Counted from the first letter of the stretch, positions 7,419 through 17,212 are shown. The stretch is DNA of 64,000 nt from Anaerolineales bacterium (GCA_016789305.1 JAEURJ010000025.1:1-64000); one strand, 5' to 3'. Notes: generated from the sequence alone by a model not told the origin. Translations and numbers: made by a program.

Positions 7419-8975
7419 GTGAACGAATTGGAGTTACTGGAAAAATATGAACCTGTGCTTCGCTTTGCGAAGAGCGAACGGTTTTTTCCAATGGCGGTGG
7501 AACCGTATTTGGAGGAATGTGTTTTATTTTCCAGTGGACCACAGGGCGTGATCGAATCGGTCATGCATTTAGGTCAGCCGCTGCTGGAACAGCTGGGGAA
7601 ACTTCAAAGCGAACAGCATTATCTTCGTTATGTAAATAATCCGCTGCGCGATTCGGATGCCTGGGTCTGGTGGGGTGGGAGTTCACTGGCTGCCGTGATC
7701 GGTGCATGGTTTTTGGGTGGCGTAACTCTTGTGGAAGTAGTGATCGCCATTTCGCTCATCATGGCGCTCGTGATATTTATGATCGCCTCTCCGATTCGTT
7801 TACGGATCATTCCGGCGGCGTTGGCTGCTTCTTTTTTTATCGGGCTGGAGATTGCACCGATCTGGTTTTTTCTAAACCCCAATGAAACCATTGGGGTTGC
7901 GATTGAATACCTAATTCTATTGCCGCTGTATTTGCTGGCCTTGTTTTATCTCTCCGTTCGTACCATGAAATTTATCCTGGATCATGTGATCCCGGAAGGT
8001 CCTGGCCTGGCAATGGATATGCTTTCACAGGCCACGGAACGCATTGCGCAGGAATCCTATTATCAATATGTAAAGGTGCTGGAGAAAGATCCGCAGCCTG
8101 TCTATTACGGCCGTGTGCTGCGGGAAAAGGATAAGACGGGCAATGAATGGACGATCTTGCAATATCATTTCTTTTACGCGTTCAATGACTGGCGGCTTGC
8201 CGCGAACGGCATGAACCATCATGAAGGCGATTGGGAGATGACGGCTGTGTATTTGAAAAATGATGAGCCGTATGCGGTCTTATTTTCCCAGCATGGTGCC
8301 GGCAATATTGAAAAATGGGGGACGACTCGCAAGGCGGTTGATAAGCAGGGACAGGAAACAACGCACCCCGTGGTGTATGTGGCATTGGGGTCCCATGCCA
8401 ATTACAGCAAACCGGAAGTGATCCGCTCGCCGAGTATGTATAAACCGGGTCGTGTGCAGCGCATCATGTATCGCGTCGACGGCTGGATCCATTATCTGTT
8501 TATGCTGATCAACCCGAATCAAAAGGCGAGGCAAATCGCGTTGAAGGAAATCCAATCGCAGCGCACGAATTTCCTTGCGGAGGATGCGTTTATTTACATG
8601 CGCGATGAAACCGATCATTATGTGGTGAGTCTGCCAATGGAGATCGCTTCCGGTGATGGCTTCCGTGTTGGGTTTCAGGGTGATAACTTGCGCGAAGGGG
8701 TGGTGAAATCGAGCAGTTATATCAAACGGGTGATGTCTGATCGGAAGACGAGCCGGCCCAAAGTTAAAGAGTGGAGGCGCGTGCTCTTGAATCCTGAACC
8801 TGATTGGGTACAATATAAGGGATTGTGGGGTGTAAAGAGCTTGTTGAAGGACGAATCCGGTCCGCCTGGCCCAAAGTGGGACCGGCCTAGAAAGAACGAG
8901 ACCGGCGTGAATGAACGTAAACGCTGGGGCAGGCCGCTTGAATGGCTGCATGAGTTGGAAGAGCTGACACATTGA
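7419..8975 (+). CDS. Membrane protein with Vps62/NLP-like domain
   Basis: 518 residues, starting at GTG with GCAGAGG 4 bases upstream. An N-terminal cytosolic stretch (1-85) is followed by four or so hydrophobic helices (about 87-190). A C-terminal half contains LQYHFFYAFNDWR, NHHEGDWEM, VLFSQHG and HPVVYVALGSHANY. This order of motifs is typical of the Vps62-like/necrosis-inducing-protein fold, where the His/Asp/Glu of a HxxDWE-like motif bind a metal. The real function in bacteria is unknown to me. The start lies only 29 bases from the divergent galK start. The gene 9016-9963 follows closely and may be co-transcribed. Confidence 0.65.
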   Translation: MNELELLEKYEPVLRFAKSERFFPMAVEPYLEECVLFSSGPQGVIESVMHLGQPLLEQLGKLQSEQHYLRYVNNPLRDSDAWVWWGGSSLAAVIGAWFLGGVTLVEVVIAISLIMALVIFMIASPIRLRIIPAALAASFFIGLEIAPIWFFLNPNETIGVAIEYLILLPLYLLALFYLSVRTMKFILDHVIPEGPGLAMDMLSQATERIAQESYYQYVKVLEKDPQPVYYGRVLREKDKTGNEWTILQYHFFYAFNDWRLAANGMNHHEGDWEMTAVYLKNDEPYAVLFSQHGAGNIEKWGTTRKAVDKQGQETTHPVVYVALGSHANYSKPEVIRSPSMYKPGRVQRIMYRVDGWIHYLFMLINPNQKARQIALKEIQSQRTNFLAEDAFIYMRDETDHYVVSLPMEIASGDGFRVGFQGDNLREGVVKSSSYIKRVMSDRKTSRPKVKEWRRVLLNPEPDWVQYKGLWGVKSLLKDESGPPGPKWDRPRKNETGVNERKRWGRPLEWLHELEELTH

Positions 8976-9015
8976 AATATTTAAACGTCATTGCACAATT
9001 ACAAAGGAGAGTTTT

Positions 9016-9963
9016 ATGTCTGTTCCACAAGTTCTTGAAGTAGCGATTGGTCTCATTTTTATTTACTACGTATTAGGTTCTGCTGTGTCGATGGTCACCC
9101 GCTGGATCAATGAGGCACTTGAAACCCGCGGTGTTGCCTTGGAAAAATATTTGATCAAGATCGTCGGTGATCACAAGGATGACAAGTATCTGAAAGAGTT
9201 TGTCTCACTTCCTCAATTGCAAGCGCTTCAGCCGATTCGCTATAAGAATTGGTGGAGCGTGATCACGGCCGATACGAAACCCAAGAAGATCGAAAAGATT
9301 CCCGTTTCTGTTCTTGTGGATACCTATTTCGATGTGGTGGGCCTTACTGCAAACCCAGACCTGACATTAATTCAACTTGCCGAGCTGGTGGATAAGCTGC
9401 CGGATTCAGATGCCAAAAGTGCCTTCATCAGCTGGATCAATCAAGGCGTCACGAACATCACCGACCTGCGCACACGCACCACCGCATATTTCACCGGCTT
9501 GATGGAACAGGCCGCTTCAAAATTCCGAGCCAATGCCCGAAGCTTTGTCATTATGCTTTCGATCGGCGTAACCCTCTTGTTTGGTACCGATAGCATTCAA
9601 CTTGCCCGCGCCTTGTGGACCAATGCGGAACTGCGCGCACTGGCAGTTGCCAAGGCCGATATGGTCGTGCAGCAGGAAGGTGCCAATGCAAGTTTGGATG
9701 ACCTCGTCAAGGAACTCGGCGATCTCTCCATCCGCATCGGCTGGTGGCAGACGGAACGCCCTGCCGCCAATGCCACAGCCACCGATTGGGTTTGGTTCGT
9801 GGTTCTCAAGGTCCTAGGGCTCGGTATCACGGCCGCGGCTGTGTCACAGGGTTCTTCCTTCTGGTATGATTTGCTGAAAAAGATCACTTCCCCCACCAGT
9901 AGCAGTAAAAGCAGTAGTAGTGGAGGCGAAAGCAACAGCAGTAGTAGTTCGGGTGTTGGATAG
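9016..9963 (+). CDS. Conserved membrane protein of unknown function
   Basis: 315 residues, preceded by AAAGGAG. One N-terminal helix (VLEVAIGLIFIYYVLGSAVSMV), a soluble middle domain, a helix near residue 180 and a C-terminal helix ending AAAVSQGSSFWYDLLKKI. The last segment resembles a recurring bacterial motif, LGAPFWFDLL, found in unnamed membrane proteins. The tail is a low-complexity Ser/Gly run of about 25 residues. No enzyme motif is visible. It may work with the upstream Vps62-like protein, judged only by adjacency. Confidence 0.7.
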   Translation: MSVPQVLEVAIGLIFIYYVLGSAVSMVTRWINEALETRGVALEKYLIKIVGDHKDDKYLKEFVSLPQLQALQPIRYKNWWSVITADTKPKKIEKIPVSVLVDTYFDVVGLTANPDLTLIQLAELVDKLPDSDAKSAFISWINQGVTNITDLRTRTTAYFTGLMEQAASKFRANARSFVIMLSIGVTLLFGTDSIQLARALWTNAELRALAVAKADMVVQQEGANASLDDLVKELGDLSIRIGWWQTERPAANATATDWVWFVVLKVLGLGITAAAVSQGSSFWYDLLKKITSPTSSSKSSSSGGESNSSSSSGVG

Positions 9964-9970
9964 ATTGAAT

Positions 9971-10005
9971 AAAAGTTCCGAGGTGATGAGCCTCGGAACT
10001 TTTTT
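9971..10005 (+). terminator. Intrinsic terminator
   Basis: Arms AAAAGTTCCGAGG and CCTCGGAACTTTT around a 7-base loop, followed by Ts. Confidence 0.93.
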
Positions 10006-10034
10006 GCACCTTGCCTTGATAAAATTTAACCGAT

Positions 10035-10040
10035 TACAAT
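10035..10040 (+). promoter_or_regulatory. Candidate -10 box for the GT-C-like gene (leaderless)
   Basis: TACAAT ends 6 bases before the ATG at 10047. TTGCCT lies 18 bases upstream as a possible -35. No ribosome binding site is present. Confidence 0.4.
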
Positions 10041-10046
10041 TGCCTC

Positions 10047-11741
10047 ATGAATCGCAAACCCTTTAAATATGAAGGCTGGCTGTATGGGCTGGCTTTTCTC
10101 CTTGCCATCGCCCTGCGCTTGATCGGGTTGGGGCATATGCCGTTGAACGATTTTGAAGCCCGCCTGGCTTTGCAATCGCTTCACCTTGCCAATGGATTGA
10201 AGCCTGTGCTTGACGCACATCCGGCTTACATCCTCTTCACCATGCCGTTGTTCTTTCTGTACGGCGGTGGGATGAACGCCTTGGCACGCCTTGTCCCTGC
10301 CTTGGTTGGATCTGCGCTTATGTTTACTCCTCTCCTCTTTCAGGACCGCATCAGGCCCCGCCCGAGCCTGATCCTGGCCTTTTTCATTGCACTAGACCCG
10401 GGCTTGGTCGCTGTTTCCCGCCAGGCTGGAAGCCCAATTCTAGCGCTCACATTTCTTGTCTTTGCCCTGGGCCTCTTAAATAAAAATGACTTTCGCAAGG
10501 CTGGCATTTTTGCTGCGCTGGCCCTTTTGGGTGGTCCTGCCATTTGGGCCGGGCTGCTGGGACTTGCGCTTTCGCTTGCCATCTATCAAGCCGCCAAACT
10601 TCGCTTTTCCGATGAAGATAAAGCAAAACCTTTTTCAATGGATGCCTCGCAGCGAAACGAATTCTTCATCGCTATTGCGGTGACTCTGTTACTGGCTGGC
10701 ACGCTCCTCTTCCTTGTTCCCAATGGACTAAGCGCCGCATTGGCTTCCATTCCTGCCTATCTCAGCGGATGGCGCGCGGTGGTGAAAGTTAATATCAGTT
10801 GGTTATTCATCTCCCTGCTGGCGTATCAACCTTTTGCACTTTTGCTGTGCATCCTTGCGGTCATTCGCGGGTGGGTCAAAGCAAGCCGCAAGATCATTCC
10901 GTTAAGTATCTGGTTTGTGGTTGCATTGATACTGGCTGTGATCTACCCCGCCCGTCAGATCTCTGATTTGGTCTGGGTGCTGATCCCGTTATATGCGCTG
11001 GCTGCTTTGGAATTGATGCGATTTATCAATATCTTCCCCGAAGAACGTGCCGAAACCGCAGGTGCGATCTTGCTCACTGCGTTCCTCTGGGTTTTCGGCT
11101 GGCTGAACTTTACCTCCACGGTTTGGAGCATTCCAGGCGAATCGACTTTCAATCAACATCTTATTATGGTGATCGGTTCCGTGGTCCTGTTGATCCTCAG
11201 TATCGTGCTTGTTGCATTTGGCTGGTCGGTACGTGTGGCACAGCGCGGACTCGTTTGGGGATTGGGCCTTTCACTTGGTGTATTAAGTCTTGCCGGTACA
11301 TTGGGTGTCACCGGGCTGCGTGGCGCTTTCAACCCCGAACTGTGGTGGCAGCCCTCCATTCCTTTACAGGCCGACCTGCTCACGACCACAGTGGATGACC
11401 TCTCCGAGTGGAGCAAAGGGTATGATGATGGGGTTCCAGTGGTGATCATCGGTATTGATTCACCTGCATTGGAGTGGGCGTTGCGTGAACATTCCCCGAA
11501 AATCGCCAACTTCTTTGACGCTTCCGAACCTCCAGCTTTGATTGTCACCACGAATGAATTTGATCCAAATACCATCTCCCCCTATCGTGGTCAGGATTTC
11601 AGCTGGAAATTTACGACCTCCTGGGTGGCTGCTCAACCGCGAGACTGGCTGAAATGGCTGGCCTATCGTGAAATGCCTCAGACCAATGAAACCATCATCC
11701 TTTGGGCCAGCAATGACCTGTTCATTAATGCTGCGCCTTAA
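10047..11741 (+). CDS. Polytopic membrane protein, GT-C/ArnT-like glycosyltransferase
   Basis: 564 residues with about eleven hydrophobic helices. The N-terminal loop after the first helix (GHMPLNDFEARLALQSLHLANG) has the acidic pair and layout of GT-C glycosyltransferases of the GT39/ArnT class, which transfer sugars from polyprenyl-phosphate donors on the outer face of the membrane. The C-terminal ~130 residues are a soluble extracytoplasmic domain. The substrate is unknown. There is no Shine-Dalgarno site, and a -10 box sits 6 bases before the ATG. cmk starts 22 bases after its stop, so it may lead that operon. Confidence 0.65.
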   Translation: MNRKPFKYEGWLYGLAFLLAIALRLIGLGHMPLNDFEARLALQSLHLANGLKPVLDAHPAYILFTMPLFFLYGGGMNALARLVPALVGSALMFTPLLFQDRIRPRPSLILAFFIALDPGLVAVSRQAGSPILALTFLVFALGLLNKNDFRKAGIFAALALLGGPAIWAGLLGLALSLAIYQAAKLRFSDEDKAKPFSMDASQRNEFFIAIAVTLLLAGTLLFLVPNGLSAALASIPAYLSGWRAVVKVNISWLFISLLAYQPFALLLCILAVIRGWVKASRKIIPLSIWFVVALILAVIYPARQISDLVWVLIPLYALAALELMRFINIFPEERAETAGAILLTAFLWVFGWLNFTSTVWSIPGESTFNQHLIMVIGSVVLLILSIVLVAFGWSVRVAQRGLVWGLGLSLGVLSLAGTLGVTGLRGAFNPELWWQPSIPLQADLLTTTVDDLSEWSKGYDDGVPVVIIGIDSPALEWALREHSPKIANFFDASEPPALIVTTNEFDPNTISPYRGQDFSWKFTTSWVAAQPRDWLKWLAYREMPQTNETIILWASNDLFINAAP

Positions 11742-11763
11742 ACCTGTATAGAAATCGACCTTC

Positions 11764-12447
11764 ATGACAAATTCAACACGTGTTTCAATCATCGCTCTCG
11801 ACGGTCCTGCCGCATCGGGAAAATCCACGTTGGGCAGAAAACTTGCAGATACGCTGGGTTACCTTTTTTTCGACACCGGCATCATGTATCGTGCCATCAC
11901 CTTGATCGGACTCGAACTGGATATGAACCTGCAGGATGAAGCTTCCATCACCAGGCTTGCACAGGATACACAGATCGAGATCCGCCCGCCTTCCAGGGAT
12001 GATGGCCGTGCCTTCGATATTATGGTCGGCAGCAAGGATATTACCTGGGATGTCCGCCGTGGGGATGTGGATGCAAATGTTTCCGTTGTTTCCGCTTATG
12101 CAGGTGTGCGCAAGGCATTATCCGATCAGCAACGCCGAATCGGCCTGCGCGGCAAGGTTGTCATGGTAGGCCGCGATATCGGCACAGTGGTTTTGCCTGA
12201 AGCCGATTTGAAAATATATCTGGATGCCAGCGCTGATGAGCGTGCCAGACGCCGCTATGACGAACTCATGGCCCGAAACGAACCGGCCAATTACGATGAA
12301 ATCCTCAAGAAGGTCATTGAGCGCGATCATATTGACTCCACTCGCGCTGTGGCTCCGCTGCGCGCTGCGGACGATGCCATACTCATTGATTCGGACAAGA
12401 TGGATGTGGAGCAGGTCTTCAATAAAGTGATTGCATTATGCAAATAG
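11764..12447 (+). CDS. cmk: Cytidylate kinase
   Basis: 227 residues. It phosphorylates CMP and dCMP with ATP. The P-loop ALDGPAASGKSTLG is at residues 11-24, the substrate motif FFDTGIMYRA follows, and VVMVGRDIGTVVLPEADLKIYLDAS carries the (V/G)RDIGT signature that separates Cmk from other nucleoside monophosphate kinases. The lid/Arg region DERARRRYDEL is also clear. The next gene starts 10 bases before its stop. cmk followed by plsC is a recurrent bacterial arrangement. Confidence 0.97.
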   Translation: MTNSTRVSIIALDGPAASGKSTLGRKLADTLGYLFFDTGIMYRAITLIGLELDMNLQDEASITRLAQDTQIEIRPPSRDDGRAFDIMVGSKDITWDVRRGDVDANVSVVSAYAGVRKALSDQQRRIGLRGKVVMVGRDIGTVVLPEADLKIYLDASADERARRRYDELMARNEPANYDEILKKVIERDHIDSTRAVAPLRAADDAILIDSDKMDVEQVFNKVIALCK

Positions 12448-13130
12448 ATCAATATCGCCTGCCGTTTCACATTAAACTGAATCGGCTCTGGTTGCGATTT
12501 GGGATTCGTTCAATCTTCAAGATCGTTGGGCGGGTAAAAGTACTGGGTCTGAACAATGTGCCTCTTGGAGAGCCCTATGTTATCGCGATGAATCATGTCT
12601 CCATTTTTGATCCGCCGGCTGTTGTTTGTTTCTGGCCGGAAGAGCCCGAAGTGATCGGTGCAGCGGATGTGTTCAAGAAAAAAGGGGAGGGTCCCATCCT
12701 TTCCTTATATGGAGTGATACCCGTACATCGCGGTGAATATGACCGCACCTTGCTGGAAAAGATTGTTGCGGTCCTGAAAAAAGGCAGGCCTTTGGTCATT
12801 GCTCCGGAAGGCGGACGTTCCCACGTAGTGGCAATGCAGCGAGCCATGCCGGGGCTGGGATATATTATCGAACATGCGCAGGTCCCTGTAATTCCTGTCG
12901 GTATTCTTGGAACGACCGGTGATTTTTGGCAAAAAGCCAAACGCGGAAAAAAGCCCGCCATTGAATTACGCATTGGAAAACCCATTCATTTTGATCCCAT
13001 AAAAGAAAAAGGCGCGGAACGCCGCGAAGCCCGTCAACGCAATGCAGATCTGGTGATGCGCTATATCGCCGGCCTGCTGCCTCCGGAATATCATGGGGCG
13101 TACGCAGGACAAGCCATTTCAACAGGATGA
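12438..13130 (+). CDS. plsC: 1-acyl-sn-glycerol-3-phosphate acyltransferase (first PlsC)
   Basis: 230 residues. The acyltransferase motif I NHVSIFD (catalytic His and Asp) is near residue 53, motif III APEGGRS is present, and motif IV reads VPVIPVGI. It acylates lysophosphatidate to phosphatidate at the membrane. Its start overlaps cmk by 10 bases and its end overlaps the next acyltransferase by 4 (ATGA), so three genes are translationally coupled. The substrate assignment rests on the family; glycerolipid acyltransferases of this group vary. Confidence 0.88.
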   Translation: MQIDQYRLPFHIKLNRLWLRFGIRSIFKIVGRVKVLGLNNVPLGEPYVIAMNHVSIFDPPAVVCFWPEEPEVIGAADVFKKKGEGPILSLYGVIPVHRGEYDRTLLEKIVAVLKKGRPLVIAPEGGRSHVVAMQRAMPGLGYIIEHAQVPVIPVGILGTTGDFWQKAKRGKKPAIELRIGKPIHFDPIKEKGAERREARQRNADLVMRYIAGLLPPEYHGAYAGQAISTG

Positions 13131-13861
13131 TCGAGACCCCTCCCAAACCAGTGACCGAAGAATGGCGCTCGGAACTAACCCGCCTGCCGGAGTTATCCAA
13201 GCCGCGTATCGCGTTTCGACGTTTTTCGCATGGGTTGTTGAAACTGGTTTGTAAAGTTTGTTTGAAAGTATCTGTGGAAGGTCTCGAGAATTTGCCCGCA
13301 CAGGGACCTGCGTTGCTGGTTATCAATCATCTTGGGGATTCGGATCTGCCAGCCTTGATCTCCGTTTTGCCATATACTCCGGATGCACTTGGCAAAATAG
13401 AATTGTACGATGTTCCCATTCTTGGAAAATTGATGGACGCATACGGCGTTATCTGGCTGCATCGCGGCCGGCCGGACAAACGCGCCTTGCGTGCAGCACT
13501 CGATGGTCTTGCCGAAGGCCGCATGATTGGCATTGCGCCGGAAGGCCGCTATTCATTAACAGGTGGTTTGGAGGAAGGCACTGGCGGTGCGGCGTTCCTT
13601 GCGTATAAATCCGGTGTACCAGTGTTACCGATTGCGATCACCGGCACAGAGAACATAAAAGTGTATGGCAATATGAAAAAGCTGCGGCGTACGCCGGTAC
13701 ATATCAAAGTGGGGAAAATGTTCAATTTGAAGGAACAAGTCTCGGCGAAGAGAGATGCGGTGCCCGAGGGTACACGTCTCATCATGCAGTCGCTGGCTGA
13801 GCTTCTTCCCCAGGAATATCGCGGGGCATATTCATCCTCTTCATCGCAAACAATCTTGTAA
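13127..13861 (+). CDS. PlsC-family acyltransferase (second copy)
   Basis: 244 residues, in tandem with the preceding acyltransferase and clearly related. Motif I here is NHLGDSD, motif III APEGRYS and motif IV VPVLPIAI. The catalytic His-x4-Asp spacing is kept. Both proteins end in a LLP-EYxGAY segment, which points to duplication. The two may prefer different acyl chains or positions, or this one may act on another glycolipid. The start is the ATGA overlap at 13127. Confidence 0.85.
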   Translation: MIETPPKPVTEEWRSELTRLPELSKPRIAFRRFSHGLLKLVCKVCLKVSVEGLENLPAQGPALLVINHLGDSDLPALISVLPYTPDALGKIELYDVPILGKLMDAYGVIWLHRGRPDKRALRAALDGLAEGRMIGIAPEGRYSLTGGLEEGTGGAAFLAYKSGVPVLPIAITGTENIKVYGNMKKLRRTPVHIKVGKMFNLKEQVSAKRDAVPEGTRLIMQSLAELLPQEYRGAYSSSSSQTIL

Positions 13862-13884
13862 ATCCCAGTCTCGATATTTGAGGC

Positions 13885-13890
13885 TATAAT
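13885..13890 (+). promoter_or_regulatory. TATAAT box just before the kinase start (leaderless)
   Basis: TATAAT ends 7 bases upstream of the ATG at 13898. The expected transcription start is the A of that ATG. No ribosome binding site is seen. Confidence 0.5.
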
Positions 13891-13897
13891 TTATTAA

Positions 13898-16800
13898 ATG
13901 GAATTCGTTTCCACGTTTCTTGCAGGCATTGCCTTCCCCGCGCTACCTACTCTTGCAGGCTGGTTGGTTTGGTTGTCTTTGCTTGGGCTGCTTGTGTATG
14001 CAGAAGTACGCTGGCGCGAATATCATTTCACATGGGGGAATCGGGCGTGGGGAATTTTCTTTTTCCTGTTGACACTGACTCTGTTTACCAGCATTTTGCT
14101 CCTGCGACCATTTTCCGCTTCGGCCCGGCCCTTGCCCGGGTTGCCCGCCAATGCACCGGGTACGGCGCTGGTGGTTTTATTTGCCATTCCCTGGCTGGTG
14201 GGCGGCGGTTTGCTTGGGCCGATTGGTGCGGCGGTGTTGGCGGCATTCGCCGGTTTCCTGCGCGGCGCGCTCGATACCTATTCAATATTTTCGATTTTGG
14301 AATTTGCGTTGATGGGCGCGTGGTTTTCAGCGAACGTGCGCCAGCGTTATCGCACACGAACCTATCGGCTTTTGCGCCAGCCCATCGTAAGTGCTTTATT
14401 ACTGATTCCATTTCATGCTTTGTTTTATGTGATCATTTCCCTGTTCACCCAATGGGGCGCGGATGTGAATGCGCATCCCACGGCCCGGCTCGATTTTGCG
14501 TTGAGCAACACGTGGATCGTGACCCTGTCTTTTGGTTGCGAGATGTTGATTGCGGGGTTGATTGCACAATTGGTTGCCGCGATTCTCCCGGGACTGTGGG
14601 GAGGGAAGCAGGCCCTGCAGCCTTCCCCTGGGGAACGAAGCCTTGAATCCCGCTTTATGTTTGCGGCAGGCACATTCATTTCTCTCCTGTTATTGACTTT
14701 ATTGATCGGCGATTGGATCGTAGCGGGTCGCGCAGCGAGAGGCTTGTTGCAGGATGGGCTTTCCACTTCCGCACAATCGGCGGCACAGAATGTCCCTTTC
14801 TTTCTGGAGACCGGTCAAAACCTGGCGGCGCAATTGGCTGCCGAGCCGCGCATGTTGGATGCCGAATCCGATGAGCTTCAAAGTATTTTGGCATCCCGGA
14901 TTCAGGTCGTTCCATACTTCGATCAGGTCTTTGTGGTGGATGCGATTTCTCAAAATGTGATTGCAGCATACCCTGAAACTACAGGTGGATTGAATCAAAG
15001 CGAATCAACAGGTGTGCCGTTGGTGTTGAGCGGCGTGTTGACTCAAGTCTATTCCATTCCACCGGTGGAGGCGGGGGACCCTTCACGTGTTTCCTTTGTG
15101 ATTGGCATTGCAGATGGAAGCGGACAAGTGCGAAGGGTTTTGATCGCCCGCACTTCGTTGAATGCAAACCCGGTATCCCGTCCATTGATCGAGAGTTTGG
15201 ATAAGATGAAGGATGTAGGGGGAGCCGGTATTTTGGTGGATGAGAATAATCAGATCCTCTATCATTCGAATGAAGGACAATCTGCGGTTGCATATGAAGG
15301 CCGTACCGGGAGCGAGGTTCTTTTTTATGATACGACGGCTTCTGATGGGGCACGTCAATTGGTGTATTACCAGCCGGTGGCCGGGCGCCCATGGGCTGTG
15401 GTGTTTGAAGTACCCGCCCAACGCGTACAGCAAATTGCGTTGAACATCGCCTTTCCGCTTTCGGTGATGATCGTGGTGCTTGCGTTCGTTGCCCTTGTTT
15501 CTTTGAGATTATCGCTGCGTGTGGTGACTCGTTCGCTGCAGAATCTTTCGGTGGAAGCCAACCGCATCGCGCAGGGAAATCTTGATCATCCATTGCCCGT
15601 AGTGGGTGTGGATGAAGTTGGGCAGTTAAGCCGCGCGTTCGAACAGATGCGCGCAAGTTTGTATTCCCGCATCGAGGAAAGCGACCGCCTCGTGAGTGTG
15701 AGTCAGGGAGTGGCATCCAGCCTGGAGATGCAGGACGCAGTCAAGCCGGTGTTGGAGGCGATCCAATCCATTGGGGCGAGTTCCGTTCGTGTGGTGCTGT
15801 CTCCTTCCATTCTTCCTGAAACTTTTATCGAACTTCCATCGCGTTTTGCATGGGGCGATGCACAGGATTTATATGATCATCTGGACGGACAGATCCTCGC
15901 GCTCGCTCAAAGCCAGGAACGGATCCTGCTTCCGAACCTGAGTCGTTCCCGTGAATTGGCTCTGGATGCAAACCTGCCGCAGCCGTTGGCGCTGTTGGCT
16001 GTGGCGTTGCGGCACGAGAATCGTTATTACGGTGTGGTGTGGGCTGGCTTTGACCAGCCACGCACGTTCTCTGATTCGGATGTTCGCTTCGTGACAACGC
16101 TCGCAGGTCAGGCGGCGTTGGCTGTAGCGAACGCTCATCTTTACTTGAATGTTGAAGCCTCTCGAAGACAGTTGGAAGCGATCCTCAATTCCACGCCGGA
16201 CCCGGTGCTGGTGACCGATCATCGCGACCGTTTGCTGCTCGCCAATCAATCTGCCCTGCGGATCTTGGGAATTGATTTCGGCAAAAGCACCGGCGTTGAG
16301 ATCGCAAAAGTCTTGAGATTAAAACCCTTGATCGCTTTATTGCAAGGAACGATCCGCGAGAATCAATCCACCGAGATCACCCTGGATGATCATCGAACCT
16401 ATCTTGCAACGGCTTCCACTGTGATCGTGGAGGGTCGCCCTACGGGTCGTGTATGTATCATGCGCGATGTAACTCACTTCAAGGAATTGGATACGATGAA
16501 GTCTGAGTTTGTGGCGACGGTCAGCCATGACCTGCGTTCACCACTGACACTCATGCGCGGTTATGCCACGATGATGGAAATGGTGGGGGAGCTTAATGAC
16601 CAGCAGCAGGGATACGTGAAGAAGATCGTGACCGGTGTGGAGAATATGTCCCGCCTGGTGAATAATCTCCTCGATCTTGGTCGCATCGAAATTGGTGTGG
16701 GACTTCAGGTTGAAAATGTCTCCGTGCTAAATATCATTGAGCGCGCAACCGGTGAATTGCAATTGCAGGCATCTCAAAAGAACATTGTTTTAAGTGTTGA

Positions 16801-17194
16801 GCTTTCCAGGGATATGCCCCATGCGGTGGAAGCGGATCAGGCCTTGCTGCACCAGGCATTTTATAATCTGGTGGAAAATGCGATCAAATATACGCCTGAG
16901 GGTGGCAGGGTTAATGTACGCACCACATCCAAACCGGATTCAATGACCTTTGAGGTGCAGGATTCTGGGATTGGTATTCCAGCGGAAGATCTGCCCCGGT
17001 TATTCGAAAAATTCTATCGCGGTTCACAACGTGAAGCGCGCGCGCAACACGGTTCCGGTCTTGGGTTGGCTATTGTTCAGTCCGTTGCCGAGCGGCATGG
17101 CGGCCGCGTTTGGGTGCAAAGCATCCTTGGTAAAGGAAGTACGTTTTACTTGCAGGTTCCGCTAGTGCAACCCCATGAACTAAAGTCCGTATAA
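13898..17194 (+). CDS. Membrane multi-sensor histidine kinase (HAMP-GAF-PAS)
   Basis: 1098 residues. Six or so N-terminal helices (1-277) precede an extracytoplasmic sensor region of about 235 residues and a further helix near 515-545. Then come a HAMP linker, a GAF domain (about 620-765), a PAS domain (about 770-870), the dimerisation helix with the phosphorylated His877 in VSHDLRSP, and a catalytic ATPase with NLVENAIKYTP, DSGIGIP and GSGLGLAI. All N, G1 and G2 boxes look intact. No response regulator is adjacent, so its partner lies elsewhere. The signal cannot be read from sequence. It appears to be transcribed alone. Confidence 0.93.
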   Translation: MEFVSTFLAGIAFPALPTLAGWLVWLSLLGLLVYAEVRWREYHFTWGNRAWGIFFFLLTLTLFTSILLLRPFSASARPLPGLPANAPGTALVVLFAIPWLVGGGLLGPIGAAVLAAFAGFLRGALDTYSIFSILEFALMGAWFSANVRQRYRTRTYRLLRQPIVSALLLIPFHALFYVIISLFTQWGADVNAHPTARLDFALSNTWIVTLSFGCEMLIAGLIAQLVAAILPGLWGGKQALQPSPGERSLESRFMFAAGTFISLLLLTLLIGDWIVAGRAARGLLQDGLSTSAQSAAQNVPFFLETGQNLAAQLAAEPRMLDAESDELQSILASRIQVVPYFDQVFVVDAISQNVIAAYPETTGGLNQSESTGVPLVLSGVLTQVYSIPPVEAGDPSRVSFVIGIADGSGQVRRVLIARTSLNANPVSRPLIESLDKMKDVGGAGILVDENNQILYHSNEGQSAVAYEGRTGSEVLFYDTTASDGARQLVYYQPVAGRPWAVVFEVPAQRVQQIALNIAFPLSVMIVVLAFVALVSLRLSLRVVTRSLQNLSVEANRIAQGNLDHPLPVVGVDEVGQLSRAFEQMRASLYSRIEESDRLVSVSQGVASSLEMQDAVKPVLEAIQSIGASSVRVVLSPSILPETFIELPSRFAWGDAQDLYDHLDGQILALAQSQERILLPNLSRSRELALDANLPQPLALLAVALRHENRYYGVVWAGFDQPRTFSDSDVRFVTTLAGQAALAVANAHLYLNVEASRRQLEAILNSTPDPVLVTDHRDRLLLANQSALRILGIDFGKSTGVEIAKVLRLKPLIALLQGTIRENQSTEITLDDHRTYLATASTVIVEGRPTGRVCIMRDVTHFKELDTMKSEFVATVSHDLRSPLTLMRGYATMMEMVGELNDQQQGYVKKIVTGVENMSRLVNNLLDLGRIEIGVGLQVENVSVLNIIERATGELQLQASQKNIVLSVELSRDMPHAVEADQALLHQAFYNLVENAIKYTPEGGRVNVRTTSKPDSMTFEVQDSGIGIPAEDLPRLFEKFYRGSQREARAQHGSGLGLAIVQSVAERHGGRVWVQSILGKGSTFYLQVPLVQPHELKSV

Positions 17195-17212
17195 AAAAGA
17201 TTGGATTTGTAC

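Noticed and set aside
8280..8972. 230-codon antisense frame within the Vps62-like gene
   Set aside because: The plus-strand frame has a ribosome site, helices and conserved motifs; the antisense protein is His/Pro/Arg-rich without structure.
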